Of a DNA stretch of 64,000 nucleotides, positions 24,801 through 33,000 are shown in pieces. Source of the DNA: Leptasterias polaris (taxonomy: Eukaryota > Echinodermata > Asteroidea > Forcipulatida > Asteriidae); assembly GCA_037783415.1 (NCBI GenBank), contig JAZGTN010000051.1:310001-374000 (forward strand), written 5' to 3'. Under the pieces are notes generated by a model. It did not search any database. It was given only the letters and a program-made list of their open reading frames with translations, and was not told where the DNA came from. The position numbers were made by a program, and so were the translations under genes. Within the stretch, counting starts at the first letter, position 1; every line of letters begins with the position of its first letter.

Positions 24801-24872
24801 GTGCGTGAAGACCAATACATCCACAATGGCGAGGTTGCATTGACGGAATACGGAGGAAAACTGCAACAATAA
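12808..24872 (+). CDS. SLC5A8-like: Gene A: SMCT-like sodium/monocarboxylate cotransporter (exons 4-15; exons 1-3 not found)
   Basis: Membrane transporter of the SLC5 (sodium/solute symporter) family, closest in wording to sodium-coupled monocarboxylate transporters (SLC5A8/SLC5A12). Twelve exons join in frame: 12808-12875, 13291-13445, 13560-13700, 15678-15813, 17629-17717, 18114-18226, 18613-18683, 21150-21236, 21840-22027, 22333-22433, 23420-23535, 24768-24872. Together they encode 455 residues plus stop. Hallmarks are [64 protein letters not shown] (sodium-site helix region) and [16 protein letters not shown]. The exon 12 loop has three N-glycosylation sequons (NIS, NIT, NIT). The acidic tail ends without a PDZ-type motif. 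The first codon is shared with a missing upstream exon. The three exons encoding the first 154 residues of gene B have no counterpart from 4671 to 12807; they may lie further left, be lost, or make this a truncated copy. The exact substrate is not known. Confidence 0.9.
12930..12992. repeat. Decamer repeat CAACGGCC(C/T)A
   Basis: About six degenerate copies of a 10-bp unit (CAACGGCCCA, CAACGGCCTA, TAACGGCACA) in gene A intron 4. Confidence 0.7.
13291..13445 (+). CDS. SLC5A8-like: Gene A exon 5
   Basis: 155 bp; encodes [20 protein letters not shown] and the following helix and loop to IDFWK/N. Ends in phase 2 before GTAAGA. Same length as gene B exon 5. Confidence 0.92.
13560..13700 (+). CDS. 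SLC5A8-like: Gene A exon 6
   Basis: 141 bp; encodes [20 protein letters not shown], a helix, and the loop ending RTVTRAN(I). The FDP-x-(I/V)RHTFW box is typical of SMCT proteins. Confidence 0.93.
14200..14298. repeat. Foldback containing half of a tRNA-like SINE
   Basis: GATTTTGGGTTGAACAAGG at 14200-14218 is perfectly repeated in reverse complement at 14280-14298. Between them is the first half of the tRNA-like module that is complete at 16054-16125. This looks like a rearranged copy of that repeat in which its leading end has been duplicated in inverse orientation. Confidence 0.75.
14439..14810. mobile_element. Probable diverged TTAA MITE
   Basis: Bounded by TTAA (14439-14442 and 14807-14810). 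The left end carries AAACGTTTGGTAATC, and the interior GTATAAAGCATTTTGAGAAA and TTCACAGGTTAATTTTATTG, matching in order and wording the TTAA MITE at 42542-42895. Its two ends pair poorly, so the right boundary is uncertain. Confidence 0.45.
15678..15813 (+). CDS. SLC5A8-like: Gene A exon 7
   Basis: 136 bp; encodes a helix ([20 protein letters not shown]) and a cytoplasmic or extracellular loop [14 protein letters not shown]. Confidence 0.92.
16054..16125 (-). repeat. tRNA-like module of a SINE
   Basis: The reverse complement folds as a tRNA: acceptor GGCTAGA/TCTAGTC, D arm GCTC-AGTTGGTA-GAGC, anticodon stem CCGGC/TCCGG with loop ACGTCAA (GTC in the anticodon position, but C instead of U before it), and T loop TTCAAAT. 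B box GGTTCAAATCC. The same sequence recurs, partial, at 14227-14280, so I call it a tRNA-derived repeat and not a tRNA gene. Confidence 0.7.
16382..16575. repeat. 62-bp tandem repeat, three copies
   Basis: The unit begins GTGTGAAATAAGACATCGTT and continues through GACTAAGCAACATACGCTAT. Copies at about 16384, 16448 and 16510 in gene A intron 7. Confidence 0.85.
16860..17225. repeat. Cluster of seven GTCAACC motifs
   Basis: GTCAACC occurs at about 16866, 16938, 17007, 17093, 17113, 17174 and 17218. Two copies sit in a longer repeated block (ACTGGAACACACRTCAGTCA) at about 16990 and 17201. It is probably part of an unrecognised mobile element that starts with the tRNA-like module; a regulatory role cannot be excluded. 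Confidence 0.55.
17629..17717 (+). CDS. SLC5A8-like: Gene A exon 8
   Basis: 89 bp; encodes [20 protein letters not shown] then [15 protein letters not shown] is a family signature. Confidence 0.93.
18114..18226 (+). CDS. SLC5A8-like: Gene A exon 9
   Basis: 113 bp; encodes [20 protein letters not shown] and the loop to VTKGIG. The Ser-Ser pair lies where the second sodium site is found in SLC5 proteins (family knowledge). Confidence 0.93.
18613..18683 (+). CDS. SLC5A8-like: Gene A exon 10
   Basis: 71 bp; encodes [20 protein letters not shown] and GILQ, one membrane helix. Confidence 0.9.
18870..19262 (-). mobile_element. Decayed LINE C-terminal fragment
   Basis: The reverse complement reads TWTLKK, stop, [18 protein letters not shown], then [15 protein letters not shown], resembling the post-RT region of LINEs (ETWTL...FEM-x-C-L-x-K-I and the GRPR-x-W-x-D segment). 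Several stops; within gene A intron 10. Confidence 0.6.
19485..19510 (+). repeat. (AAACT)n tail
   Basis: AATAAACTAAACTAAACTAA following a T-rich 3' UTR-like stretch. Likely the 3' end of a plus-strand retroelement whose body is not recognised. Confidence 0.6.
20085..20120. repeat. G homopolymer tract
   Basis: About 30 G residues broken by single T. Similar G runs occur at 32814-32838, 40535-40552 and 47168-47190. These are prone to sequencing-length error and could form G-quadruplexes. Confidence 0.8.
20328..20575. repeat. GC-rich island with a 38-bp direct repeat
   Basis: CCGCCCTGACACGCTCGGTC (about 20332) and CCGCCCTGGCACGCTCGGTC (about 20529), both followed by TTACCGGGG, bracket a GC-rich segment that stands out from the AT-rich intron. 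No rRNA, tRNA or protein recognised. Confidence 0.6.
21150..21236 (+). CDS. SLC5A8-like: Gene A exon 11
   Basis: 87 bp; encodes [20 protein letters not shown] and MFFPWSNSK, a conserved SMCT helix. Phase 0 on both sides. Confidence 0.92.
21840..22027 (+). CDS. SLC5A8-like: Gene A exon 12 (glycosylated loop)
   Basis: 188 bp; encodes the helix [20 protein letters not shown] followed by an extracellular loop with NIS, NIT and SNIT sequons and a Met-Met-Met tract. The loop differs in length from genes B (170 bp exon) and C (242 bp). Confidence 0.92.
22333..22433 (+). CDS. SLC5A8-like: Gene A exon 13
   Basis: 101 bp; encodes [20 protein letters not shown] and the rest of the last membrane helix. 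Same length in all three paralogues. Confidence 0.92.
22895..23125. repeat. Inverted repeat flanking a tRNA-Leu-like sequence
   Basis: ACACAACACACGAGACCTAC (about 22897) and its downstream words ACGGCTTAACGT and CCGAAGGA match the reverse complement of 23075-23120 (ACAACACACGGGACCAACGG...). The tRNA-like body at 22978-23053 lies in the loop, so this may be a compact composite SINE or foldback element. Confidence 0.65.
22978..23053 (+). repeat. tRNA-Leu-like SINE head
   Basis: The A box region TGGCCGGGCGGT, anticodon loop CTCAAGC (CAA) and the perfect B box GGGTTCGAGTCC match a leucine-type tRNA; the acceptor stem is mostly G-U pairs. A degenerate relative at 39545-39625 supports a dispersed SINE rather than a tRNA gene. 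Confidence 0.65.
23420..23535 (+). CDS. SLC5A8-like: Gene A exon 14
   Basis: 116 bp; encodes the cytoplasmic segment [20 protein letters not shown] then [19 protein letters not shown]. Same length as gene B exon 14. Confidence 0.9.
23699..24396. mobile_element. Element bounded by inverted repeats TTCGACGCGACAAAAGAAAC
   Basis: TTCGACGCGACAAAAGAAAC(TATTT) at 23699 is matched in reverse complement at 24372-24396. The 700-bp interior is non-coding. Flanking and related words (CCCTCGAAA, GTTCCCTCGAAAC) also occur near 46030-46130. Within gene A intron 14. Confidence 0.65.
24768..24872 (+). CDS. SLC5A8-like: Gene A exon 15 (terminal)
   Basis: 105 bp including TAA 24870-24872; encodes an acidic tail (WDEDDEDS...) ending GGKLQQ. 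No class I PDZ ligand, unlike genes B and C. Confidence 0.88.
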   Translation, partial: VHWDEDDEDSIVREDQYIHNGEVALTEYGGKLQQ

Positions 24873-26840
24873 AAACACTGCTTCTTAAATAAGCTATTTT
24901 AGAAATTCTTACTAGAGAAAATTGACACTACTAGATTGTTATATTACCACATAAAAAAAAGAGTAAGTTCATATTCTGAAGTCGAGGTTGAAAGATGACA
25001 TAAACTGTTTTTAACAGTCTGTTTGTAAACAAACTTTGTTTACTCTGCCCCCCAAAACAAATTAAAATTTAAATTTTTTCAAAAATGCTAAGTTCCTTCT
25101 TGAGATCTAGCATGTTAAAAGGGAAATACCCATGGTTGATCCTTTGATTAAACAAAATTACATAGCTGATCTTTCCCTTTTAAGAATTCCCACAGGGTTG
25201 GCCACATCTGGCTGCAATCAACCATGTCTTTGCCAGATGGCTTCCAGATGGCTTGTCGGATTGGAATTTGTTTCATTGAGTTCAAAGGCTCTTATCTGAA
25301 GTTTCAGACCACTTGAAATGAATTAGTTCACCCAAAAGAAATACATGCTAATTATAAAGGTACTGTTAGAAACAGTACAATGGTGAAACCTTGTGAGTTA
25401 ATTCTGATGGTGTCACGACAGCCACCTCATGAGTGGTCAGAAAGGGTGTCTTATTTGCCGCTACCTGAGATGTGACTCCCCCAAAGCTAGTGAAAAAGGT
25501 ACTAAACTTTGATGCTGTTCAATTAAAAAACAGGGGGTGGAAAGAATTTATTTTGATAATTATATCAAACATGTATTTAAAATTAAAAAAACGAATGAAA
25601 CCGGAAGGGGGGTAACTTATTTACGTACATTTTTAAAATAAAGTGTTATAATGGCACAAAAGGACAGGATAGTTTTAATAAAAACAAATCAGTAACTATT
25701 CGTTAAAAACAGCGTAACTAGCATTCAAGCGTTACAAACTATGTATAAAGGGTAATTAGGATTTACAGAGTAGTTAGTGTGTGCAGTGTATAGCGCCTAA
25801 TATTGACACCCTTGCAACGACACACGACGTGGTTACAGTCTTCCAAACTGGCAGACCATGGCCATTTTTGGAGTCAAATTGCATGTAGAGATGCTGAGAT
25901 TGCAAACGCGCTCGCCTCTATAAAGTTGCTAGCACAATTTTCGCCGATATTATTATTTTTATTTTTATTTTTTTTCTGAACGAATTTTGACAAAACGTAA
26001 CAAAACGAAAAACGTTCGCATAGGCCACTGGCAATCCAAATAACTTCTAACATGCAAAATTGTTTATTTCCGAGAACACCTTTAGTCTTTAATGTGTAGT
26101 GTAATAGTTTGTTTTAAAGGGGGTTTGTTTTAAATGAAGTGGGCTTTGTTTAGAGTTGCTGTGTTAGAATGGAGGCTAAACATTAAGAGAAAGTGTAGAA
26201 AACAATTTTACGAGTTTTCCCTCATGCTTGTTTCTATATTTTGGTATAAATTGTATCGGGATATTCTCTGGAATTAATGCAATATTTAACTAAGAGATCT
26301 ATAAATTGGTTAGTTAATGGAAGGTTCTGTAATACATAATTATTCTAGCTAAAACATTAAAGTTGGTGCAGTTTTCCTAAATTTACAGCCTTCTTGATTG
26401 GTAACCCTACTTCATTTCGGATGAATGTGGCAATCCCGTTTTCACGTTTTACCTAAATAAATTTACCTAGTAAATCACAGAGGCGTCAATTCATGTATTA
26501 TTATAAGGGACATATCAATCTTGTTCATATGACTTTTGTTTATGTAGACTTACATCACCTTTCATGCAACACATTTACGATCATTGGGATACAGAGCTAC
26601 AAGCCTGCACAGCTTTACTATAAGATTAAATTCAACGGCAATACTCTATTTCTAAACTCAAACGCTAAAACGTGTTTAATCGATCAAAATAAATCAGTAC
26701 ATGGAGTTACACTTAAACCATTAGTCCCGAGATTTAAGATCAATGGTTTAAAAGGTCGATTTTTAGCTCACTTCGTGCAGTACATGCTCGGCCAAAGTAA
26801 TATTAGATCACAGCATGAGAAAACTCGTATACAGAGCAAA
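24873..26840. other. Convergent intergenic region between genes A and B
   Basis: Holds the 3' UTRs of both genes. AT-rich, no transposon end, RNA gene or supported ORF seen. A 128-codon plus-strand frame at 26493-26879 overlaps the last exon of gene B antisense and has no recognisable motif. Confidence 0.6.
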
Positions 26841-27038
26841 CTACAGTTCAGTCATTATTTCATCATTTCTCTCATATGATTTGTTTTTGTATACGCCGGC
26901 AAGGTCCGAGGAAGGGTTACACGTTGTCTGTGTACCCTCGTCCAGTATAACATTACTGAAATCGTTTGCCATTTTGATTTCATCTTCTTGAACACAGTAG
27001 ACGTTATTGTCGTCTGAATCCTTGAAATCATCCTCATC
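26841..27038 (-). CDS. SLC5A8-like: Gene B exon 15 (terminal)
   Basis: 198 bp including TAG 26843-26841; acidic [12 protein letters not shown] start, 65 residues, ending NDEIMTEL. The last residues T-E-L fit a class I PDZ ligand; I recall that mammalian SMCT1 is also reported to bind PDZ proteins through its tail. Confidence 0.9.
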   Translation of the reverse strand, partial: DEDDFKDSDDNNVYCVQEDEIKMANDFSNVILDEGTQTTCNPSSDLAGVYKNKSYERNDEIMTEL

Positions 27039-30000
27039 CTAAAAAATACAAAACGAAACAAAACCAAACAAAACCAAAAACAGGTGAAACAGTATATGAC
27101 AACAATTAATTACAACATCCAAATTATGAAAATACTAAACTTTGATAAAGGTCAAAGGGACCAGACCCCGCGTGCGGATCAAATTGACTTGTCTTTTATT
27201 ACCAAACTGAACCAGAATCAATACAATAGTAACCAGCTTAATCTGACTGAAAATTCATCTTATCAGTGATTATAACCCCAACTGAGCCTCAGCCATTTGA
27301 AACACATTTGGGTATTTTTTTCCCTGAAAGGTGTAGGATAAACTGCACACAGGAAACATTCTTATTTCTAGTATATAAAGTGAATTTGTTGAATGAAGTA
27401 TTGATAACATGACGAGTGTGTAATTTACACATATTCATTTATGTGTTTTTTTATATAATAATATTGATCAATGTTTTCTCTTACCAACTTGTCATCGCCA
27501 CATCGCATTGGTTTCTTAATCGACTCAGGTAGACAGCAGTAACACCCATCGGCAATGTGCTGCTTTAGAGCTGGGTCGATATCACGGCGCCTATCCGCAC
27601 CTGTTAATGATAAGTATTCAATTTGAACCTCTGGTCAGCTCAAGAACTTAAAAAACAATGTCAAACCTACCAGACCCGTTGCCAAACGTCATTGATATAT
27701 TAGTGCGTATAGAACTCAGTTACAAAATACAAACTTATATTGAGTGTCTAGTTTCTTGGGAAGGAACCCTCCTACAAAAGCAAAATGTTGGGGTACCATA
27801 GCTTTTTTATTTATTTAGTTAGTCAGGAATACATTTAAAACAAATATTTGTCAACAATTGCTTACCAGTAAGAAAGCTGACAAGAAGACCAACAACCACG
27901 GTAATCAACCAAAATGTGCAGCTGTACCATGCATATGACAGACTGTAGAGCCCAGCAAGCTTGGGTCTTGAGTGAGATAAAGAAACAACACAACTGGGTA
28001 TTAATCACACAATAAACCTCACATAAATATTAAGTTCTCCATGGATCTATATGTGTCTGTGAACTGTATTTACAAACAAATAATGGAGGAACCTTGGCTC
28101 CTCGTGTGGTTACGTCATAAATGGCACTCCAGGAACACGTGGCTGGAGAATTCTATATTGAAATAAACTGGTGTATGTATTAATTTCTCTAAACAACTTG
28201 TGAACAATTGGACTCGCCTGGTTTCCTCAGGTGATGACGTCACAGTAATGTTCCAGGAACACGTGACGTTGCAGACACATCCATCTGTGACGAGTTCTGG
28301 TTTAGAGACCTCAGGAGGGTATAACTGAGATCCAATCCCAATCCAGAATGCACATCCGAGCCCGCACATCAAACCAATCAGAGCACCCTTGTTCGATTTA
28401 AAAAGCAACAATTTGTTGGTGTTCAGGCCGTTGTTTGGGAACACTGAAATGTTTTTGATTACAACAAAATTATTCACCATTTTCATATCAATTTGTCATC
28501 CATGTATACTTTAAAGCGTATTTGTATGCGCCTTTGATTAAGTATGCAAAGAGAAAATTTAGCATCCTTGATCCTAGCTTAGTCAAGTTATGCAGGCTAT
28601 AGTTTAAATTTAGCATCTTTCAGTAGGGCCAAAGGGTACTACCATAGTTAAATATTGGCCCGTACCCCCAACCAGAAAGCACCGGCAGTCGTCATTACAT
28701 GAAGCATGCATGTAGATATTATGTACAATCATAAGCGATACACGATCGGTTTTAGATCTACAGCTGCATGGTTCGTAATGACGGTACAATCAGCTCAACT
28801 GCAGTGACCACTGGGAACAGTGTTTGCTTAAAAAATATGGTAAGTTTTTTGTGTTGTGTACTTATGTTATTAAATTAGTTATTTCTTATGACCTCCCTTT
28901 CACACATATCCAAATTAGAGGATCAAAATGGGACTTTTCTTCCATGTCAAGTGTTAATACTCACCTTTGAGTTGGCATATGGGAAAAACAATCCGAGACT
29001 AAAGACACCCATCAAAGGACCACCAGTCATACCAAAGAGACTCAAAGCCAACTGCAAAATAGTCACACAACCAAGAATTCAAAACAAAAAATGTCACACT
29101 GTCTGCAGTTATTTAACTTGTTTATTTTTAACAGTTTTTATAAAGCTTAAAAGTGGGTCATAATTGGTAACGACCTCGAAATGTTTGTGTATTTATCTCC
29201 CCGAAAGCCTTCGTGTTATATAAAGATAGGTAATAAACATCCCACGAAATTATTTTGTATGAAGTGCCCCGTCAACTAGAAATCAATAAAAATTTGTCGA
29301 ACAATTTGATTCTCCAAAGATCGCTTTCAGGCGACTCAAATTTCCGCGGTGTCTTTTTGTGAATGCTACGGCCAGAGATGCGGTTGATACCCGCTGTCAA
29401 CTCCCTAAAATATTTGACGTTCTTGATGAAAATGCCGAGACAGTTTTTTGCTGTTTTCTCAATAAATCAGCCGAAACTTTTACAGGTGACTTTTACTGTA
29501 TCTTTATCGGTAATTTGGACTATAAATCAAAATTAAGTTGACAATAACCGTTGTATGACCCCACATATTTAAGGCAACCTTCCCCCTAAACCCCACCCCC
29601 CACACACAAAACAACCCACATTTTATTCTTACCTGTAAGATGCCTTGGTTGACGAGGGACACGATATATGCAACAAGGATACTCAGCAAACCAAATGCCA
29701 TTGCTATTCATTAAAAAAACAAACCAGATCAACGACCATCATAACTACTGAGCTTTGAAAGTCCCATCGTGCACCGTGTTAAGGTCAAATCGAGATCTTA
29801 GAATGTTAACTTCACAGAGAATTTATCTCCGGATGGAGACATTTTGTGTAATACTGAATTTTCCAAGATAATCTCAAGATGGTGACATCTTGAAAATAAC
29901 CTTACGTCATAATAAAGTAATTTATCTTGCGAATTTTACACCTTGTCGATATAATTTAATCCCCAGGTTCCTGAGACATTCTTGTCGCATTCCTGAGAGA

Positions 30001-33000
30001 AAGACCTCAGAATTTCGACAAGTCGGATGGTGCTTCCATACCTCCGTACATCTCAGAGAAGAAAACAATCAACATGTTATATCATTTATTATTAGATCTG
30101 GACGATACTAAATTTCATGTATACATTAGTCTGTGCTCGATATGTCAGATATACCGCCAAGAGGGCGCACTTTAGTTTACTTATAAGGCTCACCTATTCC
30201 TTTTGTGATTTTGGTGTACGTTTCTTCACTCATTTTATTAAAACACGGCCTGACCAAGTCTTCTGCCGTCACGGCCGCGAGAGAATTGAGCCCAGACGAT
30301 ACGGTACTATGGCGAAAAATAATGGATACGTTAGCTGTTAAATGCACTTCAATAACAATCAGATGGTAGTCTTGTTCACTTTACTAACCAACATTATTTA
30401 GAAGAGGAGATTCATTCAGTCTACATCATAGGGAACATGCTTTGTCTAATGTTCACCATTATATAAAAAGGGTAAACAATAGAATAAACACTTTACTGAT
30501 GAGATAAACAGGACCACTTTTCTAAGGTTGCCCACACGAGACCTAAATATGGACGTCAAATTTCTTGGAAAATGTCACGAAGATAAGTTCCCCTATGTCC
30601 CGAAATTTTACGCCCGCACTAATGTTCAGGGCACCACGCCCAAACAAAAACCATCTTGGTTGTAGCAGCGCTAGTCCAAGATCAGCACTGGTCAACATTG
30701 AGTCGACGGGTAGCACCAGTCAGCATCCCGTCACGAGCTTGTCTAAGTAGCAGGAGGACACGGCGGGATGGCAGGCATGAGATGGCTGTTCGAACGTATA
30801 AGACACTTTTGTGACCTTAAAGGCACCTGGCAGTGGTATTTTGCCAAAATAAAGCTTTTGTCATTAATATATATATTTTGATGAGTGGAATGTGAATAAA
30901 CAGTTAACTAAGGTTTAAAAAAAAAAAAAAAAATTTAATTACAAATTTAAGAGTAAGCCCCCCTTTACCTTGACCCATGGTGGCGCTGTTCATGACGTCA
31001 ATCGAGGCGCGATATTTGAAGAGAAAATGTGTAGTCTGGCCCCGTACATTACGTCTGGGTACCTGATCAATATGATGCGTATGCGTATGCGGACGTTACC
31101 CACAGTGTACAAGCTAGCTTATACTAGCTATCTTTCTCTACTCTCTAGACGTACCACGCGTGTACGTACTGGTTCTCTTCACACTAATTTGTGTAACAAG
31201 TCCAGCAGCGCAGTGTAACTAAAGCAGCGACATGGCCGAACAAGAGAATGATTCCTCATACTCTTCGACATCATTTTCGCACGAATCGGACGAAATGTCG
31301 CGGATTTCTTCGGCAAGTTCAGACTCAGAAATTAGCTCTAGCGGAGACGAAAGCGATTACTAGTGTATTACAGTACTAATAAGCGCTCGCAACTTGCTGA
31401 GGTCCGTGTTTGCGGCTTCGCATGCAACATTCAGTTACCCGTCCCCCGAGCTGTGCGGCGTGTAGGACCGGCGTGTACACTGGCTTCACGCGGGGTCTCA
31501 ATTAGAAACCGAGGAATTCATTACATGGCATATCACAACAAATTTAGCCACTATCTTATTTAAATAAATTATATCCTTATACAGTACGTACGTTAAAACT
31601 TGAATGCCTCGTAGTTTAAAAAAACACTATCATTATAACTAGGTGACTTGTAAGTGACCAAATGGGCTGTAAAACTGTTAGCCTACAACTACGGTCACGG
31701 AGCAGACTGCATGCAGAGGAAGGCTGCTGTGTGGACGGTCCACTCGGATACCGTGCACGGTGAATCGCATGCAGTGGCAACAAAAATTCGTGACGCTTGG
31801 CGCAAGCTAAAAACATGCCCCCAAAGTTACCCAAATGTTTTCACGTTTGGCAAATGCTCCTCTAGGTTCGTCAAGTCTTTCAGGTAGCTTCTTCGACTTC
31901 CCACTAGCTGGAAAAATGGTTGGGATGGCTTCATGTTTTAGAACGACTTTTCTCTACATGTCAAATGTGTGGTATATTCCGGATTCGAAGCACGACGGCT
32001 CGAAGTGTTCGCTGCATAGCTCTGAAAACGACGTCGGACCGGACCACTTTGCCTTCGTTAGTCTTACTTTCGCGGACCACAACCGCCTATACTTGGGATC
32101 TGCAGGAAACAGATGCAGACTTACCCCATCTTTAGTTGTTTTGCTGCATCCAGCAGCAATACACCTGGTCGGCATTGCCGGAAAATTGCAAGAAAACCCT
32201 TTTTTTCGAAACGTACAAGCTCATTACTTGGACCTACTTGTACGTGTGTTTACAACGTAAATGCAGGCAAATTCGAGGGGGGTCGATGTTTAATATACAT
32301 TTACTCTTATGTTTAATTTTTTTTAACTATTTCCAGGTGACCATAACTATACCTCAGATACTCACCTTAGTGCAGCACTAAACACGGATGACGTGAACAG
32401 ACCTGGTAGACCGGGAAAAGATCCAAAGAGTTCCATTATAAAGAATGGAATCAGCTATAAATCGGTCCGCAACAGTCATGTCAAGAAAATAGCAAGAAAT
32501 GGACACATCAGTTAAAAAGTACTCAAAAGAAAAGGTTCCTTATTTATTAAATCATTAAATATGGTTCATCAAGCTTTCCGGCATTTTGTTATATTCTTTA
32601 TTTATTGATATTTATTTATTGCTGGCAATATTTTGCTACTCAATGAATGCGTTGGAAACTGTTCTGTTGAAGAAATATTTTGTAAATTTGTTTGTTGTTA
32701 CGTGCGATTGGAACATTGTTTCAATCTCTTTTTGACAACTCCCAGTCAACTCTTATGTACAAGATTCAGTGAGGCGGCCTGCCTCGCACACGAAATTCAC
32801 ACCAGTATGGCCAACGGGGGGGGGGGGGGGGGGGGGGCATGCGTATTTTTGGTAAGATGAAACAAATAATTATGATATAACGATAACCGTCAAATTATTG
32901 ATCACAAATCTGTAAATTTAGTATATTTAAAACCCTACAAGTTTAATTATACCAAATTACACTATTCATCTACAGGGTAGCTGCCGACATTCATAAGGAA

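Noticed and set aside
26493..26879. 128-codon plus-strand ORF
   Set aside because: It overlaps gene B's last coding exon antisense and otherwise lies in its 3' UTR; no motif or codon signal supports it.
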